From: a virus | Length of the DNA stretch: 21,981 bases | IMG/VR virus record: IMGVR_UViG_3300037247_000692 | Span: 1 to 21,981 of that record | Reading direction: 5' to 3' (one strand) | Shown: positions 6,068-12,887 of the stretch, one piece after another | Numbering within the stretch: position 1 is the stretch's first letter | How the letters are laid out: each line of letters starts with the position of its first letter | Notes under the pieces: generated by a model | Told to the model about the DNA's origin: nothing | Databases searched by the model: none | What the model saw: only the letters and a program-made list of their open reading frames with translations | Position numbers and translations under genes: made by a program

Positions 6068-6552
6068 TAACTCCTATAAAAGTCTACATAGCAAGTCCAT
6101 TTTTCAATCCTATTCAATTAGAAAGAGTTAAGTGGATTGAAGAGACTCTTGATGAACTTGGCATAAATTTTTTCTCACCTAGATCATTCGGAACACTACA
6201 AGGAATGACGATAGAAGAAAAGCGTATATCATCTAAAAAAATCTATAATTCTAACGTAGATAACATCAAAGATTGCAATGTATTTCTAGCTGTTCTTGAT
6301 GATAAGGATACTGGAACTATATTTGAACTTGGATATGCAGCAGCTTACACGGAATACGCAACTAGTGAAAATGCGTGGCAAGATGCAATTACTATAGTTT
6401 CGATGAGTTTTGAAGGAAAAGGTTTGAACGTAATGCTTCGTGAATGTGTTGACACGCATATTTCTAGCAAAGATAAATTTCGTAGCATACTTTGGAAAAT
6501 TAGAAATGGACAAGAGTTACCTAAGCATCTAGATGAAGGTGATATTGAATGA
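6064..6552 (+). CDS. Nucleoside 2-deoxyribosyltransferase-like protein
   Basis: The product is 162 residues, coupled to the previous gene by ATGA. It begins VYIASPFF, followed by QLERVKWIEETL and FFSPR, the pattern of the NDT/DRTase fold. D66 and D79 lie where family acidic residues sit, and E88 in GTIFELGYAAA fits the catalytic nucleophile. Such enzymes swap bases between deoxynucleosides or hydrolyse the N-glycosidic bond of deoxynucleoside monophosphates. The substrate cannot be read. Placed between the ThyX-like and dehydrogenase genes, it probably acts in salvage or in making an altered nucleotide. Confidence 0.8.
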   Translation: MITPIKVYIASPFFNPIQLERVKWIEETLDELGINFFSPRSFGTLQGMTIEEKRISSKKIYNSNVDNIKDCNVFLAVLDDKDTGTIFELGYAAAYTEYATSENAWQDAITIVSMSFEGKGLNVMLRECVDTHISSKDKFRSILWKIRNGQELPKHLDEGDIE

Positions 6553-7313
6553 AGGAAAAAATCTCAGCTACATATATCCAAGATCAAAAATCACTTCACT
6601 CTCGCAAGCTACTTCCTAAGCCAAGACGTTGTGTTGTCACTGGAGTATCGCCAAATAATATCGGAGAAAAAATTGCCGATTTGCTTGAACGTACAGATTT
6701 TGAAGTATACATTCAAAGTCACGAGAGAGGTGACTTAACGGATATAAATGTAATATTGCGAATGCTTTATGTGCACGAAAATATAGACACTATCATTTTA
6801 TGTCACGCAATAGCTGAATTGAGTTGGATTGAAGATCAAAAACATGAACAAGCTAACAGAATAATTGACGTTAATCTAATCAGCAATATGAAAATCATAG
6901 CTGAATTTGCAAAGATGACTATGAAGTGGTCTTGTCGTAAAACGATTATCGTTATTGGTTCAATGGCAAGTAGTATGGTAGCAAATGGATCTGCTCCATA
7001 TTGCGCTTCTAAAGCTGGACTTCAACATTATATTAAGTGTGCCGCGTGGGAACTTGCGCCAAAAGGATTTGATGTTTATCTCATTAACCCTAGTAACGTT
7101 ATTGATACTCCTATGACTAATCGAATTATTGAAGACCTTGCAGAGTTTCGCAATATCACACTAGAAGAAGCTTACAGTTATTGGGGCTCAACTAGCGTGC
7201 GCGGAGAATTTTTGCAGAAGGGTGAGATAGCTAAATTAACTCGTGACTTAGCACTCGGCAAATTTCCGTATCTATGTGGAACACCTCTAAATATGACAGG
7301 CGGGCAACGATGA
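6549..7313 (+). CDS. Short-chain dehydrogenase/reductase
   Basis: The product is 254 residues, joined to the upstream gene by ATGA. It has a Rossmann cofactor motif T31-G-V-S-P-N-N-I-G39, N109, catalytic S138, and Y151-C-A-S-K155 (YxxxK), so the full active site of a classical SDR is kept. The first 24 residues are an extra basic N-terminal extension. The usual NNAG motif reads LCHA, a divergent feature. It should oxidise or reduce a carbonyl/alcohol with NAD(P)H. The end of the fold (GTPLNMTGGQR) matches SDR enzymes acting on sugars or acyl groups. Context suggests a nucleotide sugar or modified nucleoside, but the substrate is unknown. Confidence 0.85.
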   Translation: MKEKISATYIQDQKSLHSRKLLPKPRRCVVTGVSPNNIGEKIADLLERTDFEVYIQSHERGDLTDINVILRMLYVHENIDTIILCHAIAELSWIEDQKHEQANRIIDVNLISNMKIIAEFAKMTMKWSCRKTIIVIGSMASSMVANGSAPYCASKAGLQHYIKCAAWELAPKGFDVYLINPSNVIDTPMTNRIIEDLAEFRNITLEEAYSYWGSTSVRGEFLQKGEIAKLTRDLALGKFPYLCGTPLNMTGGQR

Positions 7314-7591
7314 GTGTTATAGATATATTTGCGAAAGCTGTTGAAACATTCAAAGAGCGTGAAGAAAAATATGGTGATACTCGCTACCCTGTAACAAAAA
7401 TATTGCGGATATTATATCCAAATGGTATTAGCCTGTCCACTGAGCAAGATTTTCTTGAGTTCCACATCTTCCAATTAGTTATAGGGAAAATAGTGCGCTT
7501 CGCATACAGTGGTGACCAAGATTCAATTCACGATGCTGGTGTATATTCATTTATCCTAGAAGATATTGTTGAGGACAAAAAACGTGGATAA
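7310..7591 (+). CDS. Small phage protein with ERExYG and K/R/D motif (DUF6378-like?)
   Basis: The product is 93 residues from the ATG at 7310 in an ATGA overlap; an earlier in-frame start at 7274 would intrude into the SDR gene. The conserved-looking features are EREEKYGD, FHIFQLVIGKIVRFAY and DSIHDAGVYSFILED. This reminds me of a small all-alpha phage family (DUF6378) whose acidic and Lys/Arg positions resemble MazG-type nucleotide pyrophosphohydrolases. The likeness is from memory and weak. If correct, it would hydrolyse a dNTP, consistent with its neighbours. Confidence 0.7.
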   Translation: MSVIDIFAKAVETFKEREEKYGDTRYPVTKILRILYPNGISLSTEQDFLEFHIFQLVIGKIVRFAYSGDQDSIHDAGVYSFILEDIVEDKKRG

Positions 7592-8306
7592 TATTTTCAT
7601 CGTCAAAAATTTAGAGTGGGCATCAGCATCTATCAAGCAAAAAATAATTGTTGGAATAGCTAAAAAATTCGGTTTGAATATACCAATCGCACAACCAAAA
7701 TATGCTGGAATGTTGTCTACTCTCGAAAAACGCATGAATATGTCAATGCTCATAGATCAAGTTCTTGCATATAATATTGAAGGTGATGTTGTTGAAGTAG
7801 GATGCAACGATGGGAAGTCAGCTTGTTTATTTCAAACTTATTTACAACATTATGATCTGAAAAAGTCATTACATGTTTACGATAGTTTTGTAGGTTTGCC
7901 TACGCCTAGTTATAAAGATGAATTCCATTATTCTACTGGCGATATGGCTGCTAGTGTTGAACAATTGGTGGAAAACTTTCACTCATTAGGCTTAAACGTG
8001 CCAAATATTTATCCTGGATGGTTTAAGGATACTCTCCCTAAAATGCTGCCAGATAAAATTTGCTTCGCACATCTAGATGGTGATTTTTATGAGTCGATTT
8101 TGGAAAGTTTAATCTATGTGTATCCTAGATTAACTATGGGGGCAGTTTGTTTGATAGATGATTATGCAGATCCTGTTATACATAAATCGTCTAATAAACT
8201 TCCTGGTGTCAAGAAAGCGTGCGACAAATTTTTCGAGAATAAAAAAGAATCTGTTTCTATACTCTACGCAGGATATTATTCACACGGGTATTTTAGAAAG
8301 TTTTGA
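7584..8306 (+). CDS. TylF-type O-methyltransferase
   Basis: The product is 240 residues from the GTG at 7584, with GAGGA at 7571-7575, preferred over a TTG at 7566. It overlaps the upstream stop by 8 bases. The SAM-binding segment is GDVVEVGCNDGKS (67-79), followed by VYDSFVGLPTP, then PGWFKDTLP, HLDGDFYES and LIDDYADP. This is the full motif order of the TylF/macrocin O-methyltransferase family, including the metal-binding acidic residues. Family members methylate hydroxyls on sugars of antibiotics and glycans. In this operon it may methylate a nucleotide-linked sugar, a phage DNA modification or a host surface glycan. The target is unknown. Confidence 0.85.
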   Translation: MDNIFIVKNLEWASASIKQKIIVGIAKKFGLNIPIAQPKYAGMLSTLEKRMNMSMLIDQVLAYNIEGDVVEVGCNDGKSACLFQTYLQHYDLKKSLHVYDSFVGLPTPSYKDEFHYSTGDMAASVEQLVENFHSLGLNVPNIYPGWFKDTLPKMLPDKICFAHLDGDFYESILESLIYVYPRLTMGAVCLIDDYADPVIHKSSNKLPGVKKACDKFFENKKESVSILYAGYYSHGYFRKF

Positions 8307-8836
8307 TTTTCATAGACACTGAGACTACAGGGCTATTGAAGCCTGATGCAATAACCATGAACTTGCAACCGTTCATAACGGAATTGTATGCTGTTAAACT
8401 TACTGATAAGCTAGAATTTATTGACGAAGTTGACACGCTTATCAAACCACCTATTCCTATTCCAGAACATATAACTAAGCTAACCGGCATTACAGATGAG
8501 CATGTTGCGAACGCTCCGAAATTCATTCATATTTACCAAAAGCTAGTTGATCTATTTCTAGGCGAACGTGTAGTTGTCGGCCACAACATTTCGTTTGATC
8601 TTGGCATGCTGTATTGTGAACTAACTAGAATTAACTATCAATACCATTTCCCTTGGCCGCAAGTTTGGGTTTGTACTGTTGAGAAATCCGTACCTATAGA
8701 AAATAGACGCTTGACTTTAAGTAGGCTACATGAATTAGCTACGGGAAATCCACACGAAGATTCGCATAGAGCAAAGGCAGATACTCATGCCACAATTCGT
8801 TGCTTTAATTGGCTTAGCGAGCAGGGATTGATATAA
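8303..8836 (+). CDS. DEDDh 3'-5' exonuclease (DnaQ-like proofreader)
   Basis: The product is 177 residues, beginning at a TTG that overlaps the upstream TGA (TTGA). All catalytic residues are visible: D5 and E7 in FIDTETTG, D99 in GHNISFDLGML, and H155 with D160 in SHRAKADTHAT. It is a stand-alone epsilon-type domain without the C-terminal extension that binds polymerase in E. coli. It should remove mismatched nucleotides at the 3' end during replication by the polymerase encoded next. Its stop codon abuts the tRNA without a single spacer base. Confidence 0.9.
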   Translation: MIFIDTETTGLLKPDAITMNLQPFITELYAVKLTDKLEFIDEVDTLIKPPIPIPEHITKLTGITDEHVANAPKFIHIYQKLVDLFLGERVVVGHNISFDLGMLYCELTRINYQYHFPWPQVWVCTVEKSVPIENRRLTLSRLHELATGNPHEDSHRAKADTHATIRCFNWLSEQGLI

Positions 8837-8911
8837 CAGGAGTTAGTTTAACGGGTAAAACAGTGGGTTGTGGCCCCGCAGAAGTCGGTTCTAGCCCGGC
8901 ACTCCTGACCA
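8837..8911 (+). tRNA. tRNA-His (anticodon GTG), CCA encoded
   Basis: The cloverleaf reads as a perfect 7-bp acceptor stem CAGGAGT/ACTCCTG, a D stem GTTT/AAAC with an 8-base GGG-containing loop, and an anticodon stem GTGGG/CCCGC with one G-U pair. The anticodon loop TTGTGGC gives GTG at 8870-8872. The variable loop has 4 bases, and the T stem GTCGG/CCGGC carries the loop TTCTAGC. The discriminator is A8908, followed by CCA. Position -1 is A (the last base of the upstream stop codon), so the usual G-1:C73 pair of tRNA-His is absent. The gene lies inside the operon between exonuclease and polymerase. Confidence 0.93.
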
Positions 8912-8922
8912 TAAAGGATAGT

Positions 8923-11751
8923 ATGATTCACCTAGCACTGAGAACTGAATATAGCTTCAAGAAGTGTTACGGATTCTTGGATGATCTTCCTAAAATAGCG
9001 AGCGATTCTCTAGCAATCGGTATCGCCGACAATAACAATACGTTCGGTCACGTTAAGCATCACAAGAACTGTAGGAAGAATGGAATCAAGCCTATACTCG
9101 GCGTGAGACTTATGGTGTGTGATAGGCCAATAGAAAAGAAAAAGACGTTTGGACCAATCTATATTTTCATAGCCAAGAACGTTGAGGGACTAACCGAAAT
9201 ATACAAATTGGTTAGATTAGCTTATAGCCAATTCTATTATCATCCTAGACTATTTCAATCAGATCTTGTTAAGGTTAGTCCAAATGTTTTCGTAATAGCA
9301 AACAATTTTAACATTTCAAATCGCATAGACTTCATAGCCTTAGATCAAACTACACCTAAAATTTTAGCTAACTTGACAGGTATTCCTAGAGTTGCTATTT
9401 GCTTGAATTGGTACACAAACATTGATGACAAAATAGTGTATCAACTTCACGCTGGCGAACGCGGAATGGAATCGCAAACTTATCCGCAGCATATTTTATC
9501 TGATGAAGAATGGCTGTATATGTGGCCTAATAGGATCAATGAACTATCGCTTACACATGATATCGCAGCGTTGTGTGAAAATTATGATTTACCGCGTGCG
9601 CCTATGGTTAAATACAAAGGCAAAATAACTCTTAGGCAACTATGTGAAGCTGGCGCAAGAACGCGTGGAATAGATCTTAAAAATGGAGCGTATAAAGATA
9701 GATTTGAACGTGAAATGAAGTTGATTCTTGAAAGAAAATATGCCGATTATTTTCTAATCGTAGCACAGATGATCAAGTCAGCTAAAAATAAAATGTTGGT
9801 TGGTCCATCTAGAGGATCATCAGCTGGATCATTAGTGTGCTACCTAGCTAGCATAACTGAAGTAGATCCGTTGAAATTCGATTTGTTGTTTGAAAGATTT
9901 ATCGACATCAATAGAGCTGATTTGCCGGATATTGACATTGACTTTCCAGACCTCAAACGCAAGGTAGTTATCAAAACGTTAGTTTCACTGTACGGTGAAG
10001 AACACGTTAGCAGGATCTCAACAATATCTAAGATGAATCCTAAATCGGCTATCGGCGAATTTGCTATGGGGCTTTGTATTCCAGCTTATGAAACCGATGC
10101 TGTTAAAAATTCTATCATCGAAAGATCTACTGCTGATGCGCGTGCGATGATGAGAATAGAAGATACGTTTGAATCGACAGAAGTCGGCATGGATTTCATA
10201 AAGAAGTATCCTGAAATGATGGTCGTTAAGCAAATAGAAGGACACGCTAGACACGCGGGTGTTCACGCAGCTGGCGTTATCGTTTGTAATGAGCCTTTGA
10301 CAAATTACGGTGGCATAAACGTCAGAAACTCTGCGTTGATGATGGACTACAAAGATGCCGATAGCATAAACCTTTTGAAGATAGACTGCCTTGGACTTAG
10401 AACGCTATCAATTTTAGAATCGGTAGCAGATCAAATCAACATGCCGTATAAAAAATATTACAAGTTACCTCTAGATGATGAAAAGGTATTCGATATTTTC
10501 AATAGTTTGAGGCTAATTGGGATATTCCAATTTCAAGGTAACGCGCTTCAATATGTTACGCGGCAAATGGGAGTGCATAATTTTGACGATATCTGTGCTA
10601 TTGGGGCACTTGGTAGACCTGGCCCGATACACAGTGGCGGAACTAACATATTTATTAGTAGGCGCACTGGTGCTGAGCCTGTTGAATATTTATCAAACCA
10701 TCCAAGCGTCGTTAAGCACACAAAAGAAACCTACGGAGTTATCATCTATCAAGAACAATTGATGATGATAGCTAGAGAATATGGCGGATTGAGTTGGGAA
10801 GATGTAAGTGAGATTAGAAGATCTGCTAGCAAAAGCCTTGGAGAAGAATATTTTGGAAAGTTCAAAGACAAGTTTGTAACTGGCGCAGTCAAAAACGGAG
10901 CTAATGAAGATGAGGCTAGCAAAGTTTGGGACAACATGGTTACATTCGGATCATGGGGCTTTAACAAAAGCCATGCGTATGGCTATGGTCTTATTTCTTA
11001 TTGGACTGCTTGGGCTAAAACTTATCATCCACTTGAATTCGCAGTAGCTAATCTCAATAACGCTAAGAGTGATGAGCAAGCGGTTAAACTTTTGAGAGAT
11101 ATGGTAAGGCACGATGGCCTTGAATATACAGCATTTGACGCTGATCTATCTGTAGAAGAATGGTCAGTACAGGATGGTAAATTGCTAGGCGGGTTGAAGA
11201 GTTTGCACGGTATCGGACCTAAGAAAGCGAAAAATATTTTGGAAGCAAGAGCAGGCAAACGTGACTATACATCAGCTATGATTAGAACTATGATGGATCC
11301 AGAAACTCAATTCAATATTTTGTTCCCGTGCGAACATTGGTGGGGCGATTTCTTTACTAAGCCTCAAGAGTTTGGGCTAACCAAACCACCTGCGGCAATC
11401 GAAACTATCTTGGAGCCTGGTGAATATCTTCTAGTTGGCAAGATGATGGATCGTAACTTACGTGACTTGAATGAAACTCAATCACTAGCACGCAGAGGCG
11501 GTCAATATATTACAGATCACAAATTCTTCCTAAACCTAATTCTTGAAGACGATACTGACACGATTGTTGTGACCGTTAATCGGTACAGATATGAAGAATT
11601 AGGCCGAGAGATAGCCGAGTCTGGCAAAGTTGGTCACGATTGGTATTTAGTAAAGGGAGTCATCAAGGATAAATGGCGTAGGATAGACGTTACCCAAATT
11701 ATGAACTTGAATAATTGGGGTAAAGAAAATCATATGGGGCCAGATTCTTGA
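8923..11751 (+). CDS. dnaE: DNA polymerase III alpha subunit (C family)
   Basis: The product is 942 residues from the ATG at 8923, behind AAAGGA just after the tRNA CCA. Earlier in-frame GTG codons lie inside the tRNA. It replicates phage DNA. The N-terminal PHP domain (about 1-230) is degenerate: the HxHxH motif reads HLALR and the TDH motif reads ADN, so no PHP nuclease is expected. The catalytic core is intact: GPSRGSSAGSL, D336 and D338 (PDIDID), D488 (LLKIDCLGLRT), GRPGPIHSGG, YQEQLMMIA, and GFNKSHAYGYGLISYW. A helix-hairpin-helix (GIGPKKAKNI, about 763) and a C-terminal OB-like domain follow. It is shorter than E. coli DnaE (1160). No intein interrupts it. Confidence 0.95.
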   Translation: MIHLALRTEYSFKKCYGFLDDLPKIASDSLAIGIADNNNTFGHVKHHKNCRKNGIKPILGVRLMVCDRPIEKKKTFGPIYIFIAKNVEGLTEIYKLVRLAYSQFYYHPRLFQSDLVKVSPNVFVIANNFNISNRIDFIALDQTTPKILANLTGIPRVAICLNWYTNIDDKIVYQLHAGERGMESQTYPQHILSDEEWLYMWPNRINELSLTHDIAALCENYDLPRAPMVKYKGKITLRQLCEAGARTRGIDLKNGAYKDRFEREMKLILERKYADYFLIVAQMIKSAKNKMLVGPSRGSSAGSLVCYLASITEVDPLKFDLLFERFIDINRADLPDIDIDFPDLKRKVVIKTLVSLYGEEHVSRISTISKMNPKSAIGEFAMGLCIPAYETDAVKNSIIERSTADARAMMRIEDTFESTEVGMDFIKKYPEMMVVKQIEGHARHAGVHAAGVIVCNEPLTNYGGINVRNSALMMDYKDADSINLLKIDCLGLRTLSILESVADQINMPYKKYYKLPLDDEKVFDIFNSLRLIGIFQFQGNALQYVTRQMGVHNFDDICAIGALGRPGPIHSGGTNIFISRRTGAEPVEYLSNHPSVVKHTKETYGVIIYQEQLMMIAREYGGLSWEDVSEIRRSASKSLGEEYFGKFKDKFVTGAVKNGANEDEASKVWDNMVTFGSWGFNKSHAYGYGLISYWTAWAKTYHPLEFAVANLNNAKSDEQAVKLLRDMVRHDGLEYTAFDADLSVEEWSVQDGKLLGGLKSLHGIGPKKAKNILEARAGKRDYTSAMIRTMMDPETQFNILFPCEHWWGDFFTKPQEFGLTKPPAAIETILEPGEYLLVGKMMDRNLRDLNETQSLARRGGQYITDHKFFLNLILEDDTDTIVVTVNRYRYEELGREIAESGKVGHDWYLVKGVIKDKWRRIDVTQIMNLNNWGKENHMGPDS

Positions 11752-11756
11752 TGCCT

Positions 11757-11802
11757 TACGCGCGCGCGCATACGCGTGCGCATACGCGCGCACGCGCGCG
11801 TA
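11757..11802 (+). other. 46-nt alternating pyrimidine-purine tract (Z-DNA/cruciform prone)
   Basis: From T11757 to A11802 every base alternates pyrimidine and purine, mostly CG with some CA, TA and TG steps. Its two ends are mutually complementary (TACGCGCGCG and CGCGCGCGTA). A further CG tract follows at 11807-11815. It starts 5 bases after the polymerase stop, at the convergence of the two transcription modules. Alternating CG runs favour left-handed Z-DNA under negative supercoiling and could also fold as a long RNA hairpin. No similar tract occurs elsewhere in the window. Confidence 0.75.
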
Positions 11803-11840
11803 GGGGCGCGCGCGCTAGGATCGCCTGCAAGGGGTCTAAA

Positions 11841-11879
11841 GCTAGTCTCTAGCCCCTTACTACCTATCTAGAGACTAGC
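11841..11879. terminator. 12-bp perfect inverted repeat in the convergent junction
   Basis: GCTAGTCTCTAG (11841-11852) pairs with CTAGAGACTAGC (11868-11879) across a 15-base loop. An alternative fold exists in which GGGG at about 11831 pairs with CCCC inside the loop. No T-run follows on either strand. The position between two converging operons suggests a bidirectional terminator or barrier. A protein-binding site is also possible. Confidence 0.45.
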
Positions 11880-11951
11880 GCCTAACAGCGTTAAGCCTGC
11901 CTAGCCTCACTTAAATCTAGAGGGGAGAGTTTCCAATATTGGTTGCCGAAC

Positions 11952-11994
11952 CCAGCCAGGGCCAGCCAGGGCCACCCGCCGCAACCCTGACTGG
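11952..11994. repeat. Tandem CCAGCCAGGG repeats with one complementary arm
   Basis: Two perfect adjacent copies of CCAGCCAGGG (11952-11961 and 11962-11971) face one near-complementary arm, CCCTGACTGG (11985-11994). Either copy can form a 9-10-bp hairpin with it, so two mutually exclusive stems are possible. The stretch is G+C rich, unlike the AT-rich genes to its right. It lies about 30 bases beyond the end of the last lysis gene, read on the minus strand. Confidence 0.45.
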
Positions 11995-12001
11995 GCTGGC
12001 C

Positions 12002-12023
12002 GACGCGCTCGCACCAGCGCGTC
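12002..12023 (-). terminator. GC-rich 8-bp hairpin overlapping the last lysis stop codon
   Basis: GACGCGCT and AGCGCGTC form a perfect 8-bp stem with a 6-base loop. The right arm includes part of the TGA stop of the 12022-12288 gene. On the minus strand it would end the structural transcript, but no T-run follows, so a factor-dependent stop or 3'-end protection is likelier. Confidence 0.4.
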
Positions 12024-12288
12024 AAGAAATAAACAACCACACTACAGAGCCTACGATTGCGCCAACTGGCCATGCGAGCCATTCTTTAATTCTATGATTT
12101 GTAAACCAACCAAACCAACCAACCTTTTCACGATGTAGCTTCCCATCTATCACAGACCAATAGTAACGATGCTGAGTTTTTTCAAAGAAAAATCCTACAA
12201 ATAGAAACGACGGGATTGCTAGAAAAGCGTTAAACGAAATTGCTATTGTAATTGCTATTGCTGCGATAATGTGTAGTGCGATTCCCAT
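12022..12288 (-). CDS. Small membrane protein of the lysis region
   Basis: The product is 88 residues from an ATG in a TAATG overlap with the lipoprotein gene, with AAGGAT ahead of it. Two N-terminal hydrophobic stretches (about 3-20 and 21-35, possibly one long hairpin) are followed by a polar, aromatic segment and a final membrane helix (about 70-87). It ends right after that helix. The multi-span layout and position at the end of the lysis cassette suit a holin or antiholin. No family is recognised. Confidence 0.65.
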   Translation of the reverse strand: MGIALHIIAAIAITIAISFNAFLAIPSFLFVGFFFEKTQHRYYWSVIDGKLHREKVGWFGWFTNHRIKEWLAWPVGAIVGSVVWLFIS

Positions 12289-12551
12289 TATTGTATCCTT
12301 GTTTGATAGCAGTTTTTCTCAAGATACATGATCCTGTGGCCTACAAGTACCTGCTTCGTTGGTTGGTCGTTTTCATCGTACTCGAATATTGAGTTAAGAG
12401 CGATGGCATATTCGAGAGTTGGTTCAGTTTCGCCTTCCCAAAATGCCGCTCGCTCACAGTTACCGCTTGGACTTACGCAACTTGTCACGAACAGCGCCAC
12501 CAAGGCCACCCATCTTATCCCATTTCTCACCAAGCTTCTTGAATTTGACAT
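12288..12551 (-). CDS. Small lipoprotein, possible outer-membrane spanin
   Basis: The product is 87 residues with a lipoprotein signal: a basic n-region (RSLVRNGIR), a hydrophobic core (WVALVALF) and the lipobox VTSC with Cys at 25. The mature part has about 63 residues, including two further cysteines. It overlaps the upstream gene by 92 bases in another frame, as Rz1-type spanin genes overlap Rz. The mature sequence is not proline-rich as Rz1 usually is, so the spanin call rests on lipobox, size and place. The inner-membrane partner could be the 12460-12693 or 13306-13572 product. Confidence 0.65.
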   Translation of the reverse strand: MSNSRSLVRNGIRWVALVALFVTSCVSPSGNCERAAFWEGETEPTLEYAIALNSIFEYDENDQPTKQVLVGHRIMYLEKNCYQTRIQ

Positions 12552-12693
12552 TAGCCTTTACCTTTTCCTTGAGATTCTTCTTGCCTACTCTATCACCACC
12601 AGCTTTATAAATCCAAGCAACAATGCCGACAAAGACAAGTAGAATGGCTAATCCAATTGCGAGTTCAGGCGTTCCAGGTATCAATCCAAGCAT
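12460..12693 (-). CDS. Single-span protein with very basic tail
   Basis: The product is 77 residues starting in a TGATG overlap. A hydrophobic helix (about 11-29, AIGLAILLVFVGIVAWIY) is followed by a Lys-rich tail (about 16 of the last 44 residues basic). The positive-inside rule puts the tail in the cytoplasm, unlike a classical inner spanin, whose soluble part is periplasmic. It may be a holin-type or regulatory membrane protein. The downstream lipoprotein gene begins inside it in another frame. Confidence 0.6.
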   Translation of the reverse strand: MLGLIPGTPELAIGLAILLVFVGIVAWIYKAGGDRVGKKNLKEKVKANVKFKKLGEKWDKMGGLGGAVRDKLRKSKR

Positions 12694-12878
12694 CAGACAT
12701 TCTTAGCTTTGCCATTATTCATAGCAATAAAGTTAATGCCGTCGGCAAGATGCTGAGCAATTTTATCATCTGTAGTATTAGGTGTGTATCTTGCCAAGAT
12801 TGCAAATGCACCAACAACTTGAAGAAGCATCGCTGCGTTCTCAAATACCCAAGTACCTACGCCCATAATCCAGTCCAT
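12693..12878 (-). CDS. Small membrane protein, putative holin
   Basis: The product is 61 residues from an ATG behind TAGGAG. One membrane helix (about 12-30) is followed by YTPNTTDDKIAQHLADGINFIAMN and a short basic end (GKAKN). From memory, this pattern of one helix, then TP-x-DD and a helical tail ending in GKAKN, is common in small phage proteins next to endolysins. Those are often annotated as holin-like. It directly follows the endolysin gene, so a role in releasing the endolysin is likely. Confidence 0.65.
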   Translation of the reverse strand: MDWIMGVGTWVFENAAMLLQVVGAFAILARYTPNTTDDKIAQHLADGINFIAMNNGKAKNV

Positions 12879-12887
12879 TTTTATCTC

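Noticed and set aside
8863-8922. Upstream extension of the polymerase frame
   Set aside because: The extra 20 codons are inside the tRNA-His gene; family alignment and the AAAGGA site support the ATG at 8923.
8923-11751. Intein or intron in the polymerase gene
   Set aside because: All polymerase motifs follow at normal spacing, with no inserted splicing blocks.
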